Assembly (NCBI GenBank): GCA_003439945.1
Contig: QVRM01001782.1
Coordinates: 2,070,731-2,134,730 of the forward strand
Origin: Dermanyssus gallinae
Taxonomy: Eukaryota; Arthropoda; Arachnida; Mesostigmata; Dermanyssidae
Direction of reading: 5' to 3'
Length of the DNA stretch: 64,000 nucleotides
Below the pieces are notes generated by a model. It was given only the letters and a program-made list of their open reading frames with translations, had not been told where the DNA came from and did no database searches. The translations under genes were made by a program, and so were the position numbers. Numbering within the stretch: the stretch's first letter is position 1; each line of letters begins with the position of its first letter. Below, one piece after another: positions 41,072-52,192 of the stretch.

Positions 41072-43402
41072 GTGTAACTACCGCCCGTTTGTGTTTCGGC
41101 GGTTGGCGAGCGTCATTGCTTTCGCTGTGTCACCGTGTAGTGGTGGTTCCTCGTCCTGCTGCTGACAACGTTGATCCAACTCGCAGGTCCACTGACGACG
41201 CACGTTCAGCGTTGACTCGTATCCCCCCCCCCCTTCTTCTCAACTGAGACCGGACTCCTGACTAAGAAGAAGAGAAACAAGAAGAAGAAGACAGGCTACA
41301 GAGCTAGTCTAATACAAGTGACAGAACTTAAAGCCACGACAAGGCGACACGAAGAATCGAATAGGTTGTTGACCAACTTTCGGCTTGTGAGAGCTTGTGT
41401 GTGTGTTTGGTTGTGGACGTGTCCATCTACCTCTCCCCACGACCCTAGCAGGGGGCAACAACTTCTCGACAACAATGAAGAGTGATCCGGTTGGTATTCA
41501 TCACCTTGCTTGCACTTCAAGTGTCATCGACACTTGTCATTAATGAACGACGAACGATCACCAATATCAGTATGATTTGTTCGGACTCACGCTCCCTTTT
41601 GCTTGCCTGCCGAATCCGGACGCCCTAAAAAGACAATAAATCGAAAAACACAATGCGAGCTAGCTCCGACCGGCTATATATTTAGTTGCTCACTTAGATA
41701 TTTGAACAGGCAAATGATTTATTGTTCATTGCATTATTTAGCGGATCGTACGATTGGCTTACATATTGGCCGCTATTACGATAACATCGACGCCTTTCAG
41801 TTCTGGAATCCGGTCTTAGGCGGTCTTTCAGCGGGAAAACAGTACATACAACACGGTCCCTTTAGTGAACGGAGCTGAAATGAGACCACAATCTCTCGTC
41901 GCCCACGCATCCACCTGTTGGCATTGACAGCACTTTTGTTAAGTGCTGTTTGTCACCTATAGTGTTTCTAGTTCCCTGGGCCTTCAGTTTACAAAATGGC
42001 TATATTTTGCAGATACATGGTAGCGGCCGACGCACATTGGGCACACTTCAACCTTCCGCCGGTGACCAGGCAGTTCTTGTCGGTTCTGGTGGAAAGCTTC
42101 GGGTCGATCTCAAGAAAGTGGTACGTACCTAGGCTGCAGTTAGACCGCAGAGAAGCTAGCGGATAATGTTTTGGTATGAAATTTGATCACTTACTTCGCT
42201 GAATGAAACTAGAGTAAGCCATAACCATTTGAATATTGCCGACGTAGATACATGCATGTAATGTGAATGGCATAGAGCGACACACAGATACATACATGAT
42301 TAGTTAGTACAAGACGCGTCTGCCTGTGCAACAAGTGGTGGCAAGTCACTCATCTAGTGTGGACGCGTGTGTATGTATGATGCAAATTGCTACGATGCCG
42401 TTCGATTCGTGTCTGCAGGATACTAAGCGCCGTCGGCTGAATTTCGACTTAGAAAACAAACCGCCTATGGAAGGGCATTCAGACGGGAAGCCGTCAAGTC
42501 CCCACTGCAGCCCCGCCCTCCAGCAGCGAGCTCATCAGCAGAGTAAGCACGGTGATCTCGCTGTGTACGTTGATGTTAGCCATTCGGCCGGCACAACGGG
42601 CTCGACAACGCCTCGAAGGAACCACACGAAGGCTCACGCTCGGCCCGGTTCAGCCATCGTTTCCCGTGAGGCATACGATCTTCTACTTCGCGATGATGCC
42701 TCCGTTGACTATTGGAAGATGATCGCCGGTACGTGTTGTTTTTGATCATCGGGTTTGATTGACTGATTAAAACAGTCATCCTAGTGCTTAAGTACAGTTT
42801 CTTTCCCCCAGGCTAGTTAACTCCACACAGTGCTACTTCAACTATTCTTTAACTGAAATGTGCACACACTGCGTCTACTACGTTTTGAATGGGATACGGA
42901 TAAATTGAGATTACCTATCCGTAGAGATTTTATATAGAGATTCGTGTACGTTTTACTCCACGTCTACAGATTTTCATGCACTTGTTTGCACCCCTCTGCA
43001 AGTGTTGTTGCTACTAGTGCCATAAGATTTACTCTGACACTATGAAAAGATGCCCCCTCTAGTTAGGCTGACGGAATTCTAACGATGATGTCGTTGGTGT
43101 ATTTACCGGTGCGGGCATGCTCGTTGCTCGGCGTGATTCGCGTTCGGTCTACAACAGAGGAGCGTCGCGTGGCTCTGGAACGCACACTTGAAGAAAATCG
43201 GCAGTTGCACGAGGACGTGGAAGTGCTTGTTGCCGAGAACAAACATCTTCAGAAAGTGGCTGATCATTGCGCCGAACTCGCGGAACTCGTGAAGGCGCTC
43301 ACCGCCGGCGAAAACGAGGACGATGATGATGACGATGATGACAATCAAGAACCTGATGCCAACAACAACCGAAACGGGACGGCAGTATATGGCTCATCAT
43401 AA
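41060..43402 (+). CDS. GMNN: Geminin (CDT1 inhibitor), spliced
   Basis: Encodes geminin, the nuclear coiled-coil protein that binds CDT1 to block re-licensing of replication origins within one cell cycle. Exons: probable start exon 41060-41071, then 42013-42120, 42419-42728 and 43158-43402; phases agree, giving 224 residues against 209 in human. The N-terminal GRRTLGTLQPSAG matches the conserved N-terminal motif of geminins. DYWKMIAEERRVALERTLEE and the following ENRQLHEDVEVL...AELAELVKAL (about 138-192) form the CDT1-binding and dimerisation coiled coil. A long Asp run (DDDDDDDD) gives the acidic tail. The core exons are secure. The 4-codon start exon (MSCK, donor CAAG|GTGTAA) is a guess. 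Confidence 0.9.
42013..42120 (+). CDS. GMNN: Geminin exon with N-terminal motif
   Basis: TATTTTGCAG acceptor and AAAGTG|GTACGT donor around 36 codons. It carries the RRTL..LQPSA signature shared by animal geminins. Confidence 0.85.
42419..42728 (+). CDS. GMNN: Geminin exon, linker and start of coiled coil
   Basis: Acceptor GTCTGCAG, donor GCCG|GTACGT. It contains a basic KRRRLNF patch, perhaps nuclear localisation, a low-complexity linker, and ends with AYDLLLRDDASVDYWKMIA. Confidence 0.88.
43158..43402 (+). CDS. GMNN: Geminin last exon, coiled coil and acidic tail
   Basis: Acceptor TCTACAACAG; the split Glu codon joins the previous exon. Encodes the leucine-rich heptads, a run of eight Asp, and an Asn-rich end before TAA. 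Confidence 0.9.
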
Positions 43403-44313
43403 CTGGAGACGAAGTTCAGAAAGGGGCGGGTGGAGAACCTCACCTTTTCCGTTATTTCTAAGCGACCACAAGCCGAACGATCTGTCAAACGTGTCCTTAT
43501 CATAATTTTCACATTTCAATAGCTGTATATGTTACTGTTCACATTTGTCATCGCCAGCATTCCTTGGGAATTTGTTCAAAGCAGGTTTACTGTCACATCA
43601 TCGTAGTTTTTATCCTTAAGGATGCTTCGTTCCGTCTTACAGATTGACAAGTAGGTAGACATCTCTTTAAGAGGCTTGAAGAAAGACCGACCTGTCATCT
43701 AGGCGCGGGAAGAGCGGTTAGTCTGTTTGATAATCATGTACGAGGCTGCCTCGCGTTTTCAGTGGCAGTGGCTCTCGTTGTAGATTCACAAAAAAATATA
43801 GATGTTTATATAATGGAAAATACGTATGCCACATGTTTATAGAAGTTGTGAGATAGCGGTGAGAGGCAGAGATAGTGAGAACATATACCGAAAAAGGAAA
43901 CGATGCGTAGTGATAATAGTTTTTGTGCTCTCGAGACATTTACTTTTCCTCCTTCATAGCCTAGCACAACGAAAAATCCGGCTCATTTTAACAACACGTT
44001 ATTGGGGTAGAATACATGTACTGGATTTGTGTGGTCATAAATTAATTCAATTTATCCTGATCGGAGGTGATTCTGACAAAGCGTCATGACACTTTTTCCC
44101 AACTGTAGAAAAGCACAATGCATGTTCGGGTTAATGTGGCGTGTATCCCGTTGACGAAGACCAAAATACAAAAAAAAACAATTATTGCTAGATGCCAAAG
44201 GGTGTGATTTGGATAGAATGGGTATAATGTAAGGACGTGTTGTTCCTGGAGCGCACGCGTACTTAAAGTCGTTAACTATGAGAGTATGAGGATTGCACTT
44301 GCAATTGCGGAGA

Positions 44314-44319
44314 AATAAA
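44314..44319 (+). terminator. Possible geminin polyadenylation signal
   Basis: AATAAA about 910 bp past the stop codon, the first canonical hexamer seen; a shorter 3' UTR with a variant signal cannot be excluded. Confidence 0.35.
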
Positions 44320-44329
44320 TATCGCACAC

Positions 44330-46345
44330 ATAAGCGTCAGGCGCTGGAAAATCACACGCTAAGCCAAACTTCGGCTGTGCAAATGGATAATTTGCCTTGG
44401 GTAAGTGGGCCGATGAGAACCCATTAAAGCATTTGCTTCATGCGCGATGTCACTGTGAATAACTATTTTTACTAAGCAATGAGTTTCGATAATCGTCTGT
44501 GTTGATCAGATGATGGTTTGTAAAACAATCCTTTTGACACGCCGTAAATTTGCAATTGTAGCGCTATTACTTGGCAATTTGATGTCGTGTATATACGATG
44601 GAAATAAATTGATGGTGTCAAAAAGTTTTGCCATAAATACGCGCCAAGCGAGTCAAACATTATTTGCTGAAATGTACACATTTATGTGTTGTTTTGTACT
44701 GTGGATGTAGGGCCTTGTATGGACTCGAGATCTTGCATGTTGGACTCAACTTAAAAATGTGTCTGTAAAAAATAACGACAGTTATGATAATCAAACAAAC
44801 TGTCCAAAATTAGTAATAAATGCAGACCGAATCAAGCTCTCTCTAATGTTTTATTTTTGAGTTTTCCTTTTTCAAGCTTATAGCTTGCGAAGATGATATA
44901 GCGTTTAAAAATATATATTATACACCCATATATATTGAGAAGCTGTCAATTACAACAATAGAGGTCGGAGGCTTTGCTCCGACGCAGCTGGTGGAGTTCT
45001 GGAAGGAACAGCCAAATAAAACTCTTACCACACCACACTTTAGAGCTTGCAGAATAACTTGCATTTAATATTCAATCTATGTTCTAAGCATAATGACACA
45101 ATGCCCCCCGTCAAGTATTGTTTAGTTGTCTACAATAAGCAAAGACCTTCCACACGAGAAACTTCAGCAACTCATCAACAAAAAATTACTTGGTGTAGTA
45201 TCCGATCAAAACAAGGCGCTTTCATGTGGGATATTCAAGCGCCAGAGAAGATTTAGGCTGGACACCCATTAAGCACGCATTAAATTCTCCGAATTCTGTA
45301 CCTTTGAACTGTTGCCTAAAAGGGTAGTTAAGAAAAAGTCTCTTTAGAGAGCAAAATTGCTTCGATGCCAGCAGCAAAGACTTGCAAATAGAAAACGAAA
45401 CCCTGATTGAGATTCCAAAAGAGCGTTGAAAGAGGTCGATATTCTTTTGGAGAGAAAAATTGCTGTGTATAATTGGCAAAGCCTTTGTGTTCAGTACGCA
45501 AGAAACCGCCAAAGCGTTAGCACACTTCCAATCAATAATTACCTTGCTAAAGTTTTCCAGACATGTACTAGATCAAAGAGCGTTGAAGGTTATTGACGCT
45601 GAAGTTATTTTCTACCTCAGTACAGCCCTCTTAATATTTCATAAATTAACTGCTACAGAACATCAAATAAAATTCAAGTACGTCACTCGGTGAGTAACCA
45701 TATTAACACAGTAACCCTACATCGACTCAGAACTTTCAGGCTTCGCCGTGCTTTCCATAAAAAGAAGCCAGTGTCGAATGTGGATTATGTTTGGGTATCA
45801 CCTAGCCTCAGCAAATTTCAAGACGAAGCGGTGTTTATCCGTTTCGCATTTGCTTACCGTGGTGCTTATCGCATATGCTTATCATCGCACAACCCAGAGT
45901 GACAATCCAACTCAGGCTGTGCACCACCAAAAAACATCGCCGCCACGTTTATATTGGACACATAGTGTACATCTACCTTCACGTGCCGTACAAAAACATC
46001 TCAAGTACTCACTGAGACGGATCCAGCGATCGCACGAGCTTTAAACGATCAATTCGTTTAATGCAACGAATTCTGGACGCCTTTTATAATGTGCTAAATT
46101 GTCTTGGCTAGGCTATGTAAATGGCGTGAAGCCCAGTGGTCATGGAAAGTACGGCTGCTTTGGCGACTTGCAGTTGCCTTCGGCGCCTCGATTGGACAAT
46201 ATCGGATAACTTCAAAAACGTCTGACGCGGCGGTCATTGATACTCATCTACCAGGTCTAAAACAAACTGTAATGAATAAAAACATTATCCCTTTAATGTT
46301 ATGTAGTAAGTGTAAACGCATATTGCAATGGTAATATAGATATTT
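44330..46345. other. Intergenic DNA, nothing recognised
   Basis: AT-rich, with short ORFs on both strands that match nothing I know. Confidence 0.5.
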
Positions 46346-46363
46346 AATATTTTTAGCAAAAAA

Positions 46364-46425
46364 AGCAACATGTTCTTTTGGTGATAATTTCGGCTTGATA
46401 TATTTGAATGGCTTGAAATTTTAAG
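46364..46425. repeat. Left terminal inverted repeat of Tc1-type element
   Basis: Matches the reverse complement of 47462-47527 over about 60 bp with a few differences. Confidence 0.85.
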
Positions 46426-47461
46426 GACATGATGAACATGACGAACCACGAATGTGATGTTAAGTTCGTTGCAATCTCACAATCGGTACATACAAAAAAA
46501 TAAAAAGTGTGAAAAAACAACGCCTTACGAGTATTCGATTCTTAGCAGGGCTGTATGGGTTTTTCGTCCCTTCTTCTGAATCAAATCGTAAATTCGGTCT
46601 TTCATCGAACTGATAAGCTGTTGTAAGCACGAAAGTGGAATACCATTCAATGCTTGCTGGACAGGTTCTTTGAGGTCCGACAAATTATCATATTGTCGAC
46701 CGTTTGCGTGTACCTGCTTCACCAAATGTCCCCAAAGTTTTTCAATGGGATTCAGGTTTGGACTCACTAAAAAAGGCTATAGTGCTAGCCGAGGTATGAC
46801 GTGGGGTTGTCTTGTTGAAAAGCTGCGTCAGGTCGCCCAATTCTTCTGAAATGGGCTTCTAGCTGGAAACCGACGATACGCTGGTACTTGTCGGAATTGT
46901 TTCGGCCCACAATCGCGACTAGATCAGACTTCCCAATATATCCAAAGGCGCCCTAATATTTCTCAGAATCACCACCGGCCACACGTTTCGAGAACCATTT
47001 AGGTTCCTTCCGTATGTCATGCCAATAGTACTGACAGCCGTCAGGGCCATCGAGATTAAATTTATTTTCATCCGAGAAGACGATGTTTTTCTGTAAGCAC
47101 TCGTTATACCAAGCTTGGTATCTATGCGAAAACTCACGTCGTGCGACAATGTGCTTCGGTTGCAGTCGCGGCATAAGCTTCCTTTTCGCGTACGCTGTGG
47201 ATCGGTGCACTGGCACTCCCAAAGTGGTCCTAGTCCTGGAAGAAGACATTTGGTCATGAGTAGCCAACTATATGATTCTACGCCGATCTCGAATAGTCAA
47301 AACTGGCGTACGCCCACTGTTAGATCTGCACCTTTGATTCACTCGAGGGTGTAAGAACCTGCTGACGGAGAAGCTCTTATGCCGTCCTAATCTGGTTGCT
47401 ATAGCAGTTACTGTATGACCGAGCTCAGCATATGCCTCAATTTGTTCGTCATGTACATCAT

Positions 47462-47527
47462 GCCCTTAAAATTGCAAGCCATTCAAATAAATCAAGCCGA
47501 AATTATCACCAAAAGAACATGAGTTGC
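47462..47527. repeat. Right terminal inverted repeat of Tc1-type element
   Basis: Reverse complement matches 46364-46425. Confidence 0.85.
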
Positions 47528-47810
47528 TAATTTTTTGGAACGCACTTTATATTCATCTAAGGAAAATTTATCTAAAAAATAATAAAATGTTATTACTGTC
47601 TATTTGTATAGTCACACAGAGCCACGTGTTTGTGCTGCTTACCCAGCATACAACCGTTTCATAAGATAATTATTACTAGATGTTCGGGGACATATAAGAT
47701 GCGGTGATCTTGTATAATATCAGTAACATTACTATTAATGATATACATACTAAAAAATGAGTACCAGTAACGACGCGAGTAACAAACTATTATAATGTAG
47801 CTCTTATATA

Positions 47811-48891
47811 CAGGGTGTTGCAGAAATTTTTCATAATAGAATATACAAATTGTAGAGCTCGTTAAAGCAAATATTTTTTCCAATGGAACATGGTCTCTGA
47901 GAAGTCTTGTTTCGGAGTGAGAGCGAAATTACTACAATTTGTGACACTAGTGTTTTTGCCCGACATAGGAGCATAAAATGTGCTGTTGCGAGACAACCAG
48001 TCCTCCTATACAGAAACTAAACACACTGTCGTGTTTGTGAGAAAATTCTGCTTCTTCCGAAGAATATACAAGACCGGTCAGAAGATGCGAGACGGTCGTT
48101 TAGAAGAGAATTCGTCAAAAATGAAGTTTTTTATTAGCTTTCACGCCAAATACTTCAGAATCATAACCCTACGACCACCCACGTGTTCAAAGCTAACATA
48201 TTCAGCAAATGGCATGACGATCATTCATGACGATCATTTTGGTACCAAACTTACGGCAATGCGAGCTGTGGTTGCAGAGTAATTACGATTTTTCGGTGGG
48301 ATGTCCAGATTAAGTGCATGAAAAATGACTGTGTGGCGACGTTCACTACCGCCGACGTGTCGCGCGACAGCCACAGCGCGTCATTTTCATGCACTTAAGC
48401 TCGACATGTTCGCCGAAAAATCGTAATTACTCTGCAACCACAGCTCGCATTGCCGTAAGTTTGGTACCAAAATGATCGTCATGAAATGCGCATTTGCTGA
48501 ATATGTTAGCTTTGAACACGTGGGTGGTCGTAGGGTTATGATTCTAAAGTATTTGGCGTGAAAGCTAATAAAAAACTTCATTATTGACGAATTCTCTTCT
48601 AAACGACCGTGTCGCATCTTCTGACCGGTCTTGTATATTCTTCGGAAGAAGCAGAATTTTCTCACAAACACGACAGTGTGTTTAGTTTCTGTATAGGAGG
48701 ACTGGTTGTCTCGCAACAGCACATTTTATGCTCCTATGTCGGGCAAAAACACTAGTGTCACAAATTGTAGTAATTTCGCTCTCACTCCGAAACAAGACTT
48801 CTCAGAGACCATGTTCCATTGGAAAAAATATTTGCTTTAACGAGCTCTACAATTTGTATATTCTATTATGAAAAATTTCTGCAACACCCTG
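47811..48891. mobile_element. Palindromic foldback element with about 530-bp arms
   Basis: A 1081-bp near-perfect palindrome. The ends are CAGGGTGTTGCAG at 47811 and its complement CTGCAACACCCTG at 48891, directly flanked by TATA on both sides. The arms stay complementary to about 48338 and 48371, leaving a loop of some 30 bp centred near 48354. The left arm has a small extra duplication (ATTCATGACGATC, near 48225). No transposase is encoded; the ORFs in the arms are mirror copies. TA flanks and CAGGG ends suggest a non-autonomous Tc1/mariner-type derivative. It could also be a tail-to-tail fusion of two copies of one longer element. Confidence 0.88.
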
Positions 48892-48918
48892 TATATATAT
48901 ATATATAAATGTATATAT
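48892..48918. repeat. (TA)n tract next to foldback element
   Basis: Short TA run directly at the right end of the palindrome. Confidence 0.85.
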
Positions 48919-48959
48919 ACATACATATACATGTAGCTCTTAAAAATTACTACATGTGA

Positions 48960-51730
48960 GTACAGATCTAGTCGCTTAATTCAACCCGCGTGTCCAATTT
49001 AAGTTCTAGAAATCAAAACCCTAACAATATAACAATGACTCCAGGTGTCGTATCATGTGGAAGAATTGTCAAGCGTAGGGCAAATAGAAAAAACTACAAC
49101 TATCTGCACCTGCTCGTATATATCATATTTCTTGCAGCCGGCATTCATGTAGCATACATTGCAGGTTAAGCGTATCAACGATAACACCCCAACTGATGTT
49201 TTGCTTGATTTTTATTATAATATTTATTTAGTATAGCCTTAATTATAACGCTTGTTCAGCTCACATTGTTTATTTAGCATCGCACCTATACTGCCTAATA
49301 GCAATGACTTCCGAGTGATCTTCGTCTTTCTGATATACATACATACATACACGCCGAGCTGGTTGGTTCAATTATGGGTCAAAATCAGACCAGCGATATA
49401 AACTTAGGTCTTGGCGCCAATTGATCGCCCAACCATTGACGTTCGGCCTTACATGACAGCGCCGACTGGCTATACTTAATAGTTGCTGCTGTTAAAGTCG
49501 TTTGCCTATCGGTCCGTGTCTTGAAAATCTGCTGCCAAGGCAAGCCGTAGCACGGCCATACCAACAAAAACAACGTGTTCTCCTCCATCACTGAGAGTCA
49601 GTGACCCCGCCTAGTGACCTGCGGCCGTTGATAAATAGTCTGACACTATGGCTGAGGTGCATCGATCTTTACTGCGGCATAACTTTTTGTCTGTAGGCTA
49701 TTTTAAATCTTTTCCTCTCCCCTCCTTCTAACTAGTCTTCTGTATCCACTCCTTCTGCTTCATCCGCCACTACCTTACGCCCATCTGTGACCTGCACATT
49801 ATACGCTTTCCAACCTGCGTGCACTCCGCGCATCCTCTGTAGGCTGGTAGAGCAGTACTAGAGCACGTATTTTTGCTGTCGCGGTTGTTACAGTTATTCG
49901 TACAACTACTGGCACTATAACTACTTCTACTCCTAGTACTGCCATAACTTTAGAATCGATACTTACTCTTCCATACACTCGGCTCTGACATCATAATCCT
50001 ACTGGACCTACCTGTCCGTTATCTATGATAGACTACATTACTACATCTACTGTACAGTTCTTTTCATTGAGAGCTCGGAAAGTAGTTGAGGTTGTCACAG
50101 CTCTCCTCGAATGACCACGATGGATCTGAAGAGTCCAGCCAAATGACAGTCCATTGACTCTTGTCTGGCGCGACACAGCCCTCTAGGTATATCGGTGGTG
50201 TGGTCTTGCGAAACGATCTGAACAGCTGAATAGACTGCCCTCGTTATCACTCGACGGACTTTATACCGAGTGGACGCGCTTTTGATCGATCGATTTGCTA
50301 GACGAAATTTCGCCAAAACTATTCATTATAGAAATCCCTGCCTAAAGCATCTCCCTACATATCGTTTTACGCCCAAATTGGTCAGACAAACCCGTAAAAC
50401 GCCTTCAAGTTACCAACGAATACGACTATTAGATTACAAAAATATCCCTCATCGAAACAGAAAAACGTCTCCACCCTTACTATTAAGCGAGTACACCCGG
50501 TACCATCTTCGAAATTATAATGACAACAAGCAAGAGCGACAACCAAAAGAGATGACCACAGAGATGAATAGCAGTCGGAGTCACCTTCTCTACAAGAACA
50601 CTACGACGGACTATGTCGTAATATAGAAGAGCCTTATTCCCCCTGACAAGGTAATTAGGCCTATTCTTTACAAGCATCAAACTTATTGATTCTGCCCATG
50701 CCGATGTTTCAGCAATACCATTGCTGGGCAACATAATTCTCGATAGGTAAAAACTAGGAAAATTATCCGACACAATGTCGTCGCCAAGTGATTTTCCCAG
50801 CTGTACCGTCGTAAAGATGTTTAATCTGACTTGTCGCACTTACATGCACCTTTAGACACATACGCACACCCACAAAAATCGCCCGCCACGCTGTCTGCGT
50901 TCTGACTGAGTGAAGCGTTTCCCGCTTGCTTCATCACCAAACAAATACCGTACCCGGAAGTGTAATAGTGGCGATGCTATCGCTCATTTTGTTCTCTGTT
51001 TTCTAATATGTAAAAAAAAACACTGCCTCCAACGACACATCAACAAGAGCCTATCAACTCATAGGAACTAAGAGAAACAAAATTCGACACTCACTAAACT
51101 GGTGTTTAATGTGTTCCTGTAAACACAAACACATACACACATACACACACGTTCGTACACACTCTCAGACGCGTACGCCCTGAAAAAGAATCAAAGCTAA
51201 GGACCTTATCAGTTTGACGCATCAATCAACTCATTTTACAGTTGCAGCATGGAACTCTGTCATAGTAGCAGCAGCAGCAGCAGCAACAACAAAAACAACA
51301 GTAGGGCATGTGTGTTTGTTGCCACTATGCTCCGGGGCTGTTATTGTTTGTTGATCGGTTTGTTGTCATTGCTGACGCTGCTGGGGTTGTCGTAGTGTTT
51401 GTCATCATTTGTAATGAATGTGTAACCATTGTTGTCGTCGATCTAGATCACGGTTATGTTGTTTGTCCCGATCGTGACAGATTATGCTGCTGTTGTGAGT
51501 ATGGCCGTCGCCACCACCACTGCTGCTGCTACCGCTGCCGCCTCCTCCCATGCGAAGCTGATGACAAACCATGGATCATTATCATTATAAGCAACATCAT
51601 CATCATTGTTACGATTTGTGGGAGAGCGTCTGCCCATGTGCTATACTGGCTTGTTTCTTCTACCGGAACACAACATGTCGGAAATGGATTGCTGCTCGAT
51701 TGGGATCCTGGCTTCGGCTGGGTCGCTTGT
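48960..51730. other. Intergenic DNA, RING gene 3' flank
   Basis: No gene recognised. Contains CAG repeats at 51266-51287 and CAT/TTG-rich stretches at 51480-51610. Confidence 0.5.
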
Positions 51731-51739
51731 CGTCCGCCG

Positions 51740-52192
51740 TCAATCACACTCGTCTTCCTGGTAAGCCGGCCGACGCTGAATGACGCCTGACGTCGATGGC
51801 GTGCTGGGACTCGGTCGGCCGCCGTGAGGACTCCGCGTCGAAGAAGCCGCAGCAGCAGCCGCTCCCATTGCAGATGTGGTCGGTCCTGCTGATGAGCTAG
51901 TACGGCCGCCCGAAGGGTCTGTTCCGCCATCGCCGGCATTACTGCTGCTATTGCTGATTGTAGCCGAGGCTATGGATGTGGGGTTTGTGGTGGCGGCGGC
52001 GGCGGCTCCACCAGCACCCCCATCCGGATTAGCAGTGGTTAGCTGCAGCCGGCAAATTGGGCAGGTAGCGTGGATTTGCAGCCAAGGCGTAATACAGGGC
52101 GCATGGAAATGGTGCCCGCACTCGAGCCGTCGCGCAACCTCGTCCACAGTGAAGTCATCCATGCATACCGAGCACTGGAGGCTAGCTTTTAC
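51740..52192 (-). CDS. RNF126: RNF126-like last exon, RING-H2 and low-complexity tail
   Basis: Acceptor GCGGCAG. Encodes CSVCMDDFTVDEVARRLECG and HHFHAPCITPWLQIHATCPI, the RING-H2 domain, then about 100 residues rich in Ala, Ser, Gly and Thr, ending in TGA. Confidence 0.92.
   Translation of the reverse strand, partial: VKASLQCSVCMDDFTVDEVARRLECGHHFHAPCITPWLQIHATCPICRLQLTTANPDGGAGGAAAAATTNPTSIASATISNSSSNAGDGGTDPSGGRTSSSAGPTTSAMGAAAAAASSTRSPHGGRPSPSTPSTSGVIQRRPAYQEDECD

Larger units (their letters stand above)
46355..47545 (-). mobile_element. Tc1-type transposon with terminal inverted repeats, inactive
   Basis: Inverted repeats of about 65 bp at 46364-46425 and 47462-47527 share AGCAAC..ATGTTCTTTTGG and TTCGGCTTGAT. 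Between them the minus strand reads a Tc1-like transposase. An HTH with YAELGHTVTAIATRLGRHKS (47370-47440) is followed by VFSDENKFNLDGPDGCQYYW with the first catalytic Asp (near 47070). Then come AAFQQDNPTSY with the second Asp (near 46820) and LNPIEKLWG with the catalytic Glu (near 46750). The spacing fits the DD34E group, and the YYWHDIRKE block resembles Tc3-like elements. Stops and frameshifts make it inactive. Confidence 0.85.

Noticed and set aside
47980..48722. Two similar ORFs (47980-48282 + and 48387-48722 -) as a gene pair
   Set aside because: They are mirror images in the two arms of the palindrome and show no domain.
51308..51790. A Cys/Val-rich 160-codon + strand ORF opposite the RING gene
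   Set aside because: It is low-complexity and partly antisense to the last exon of the RING gene.
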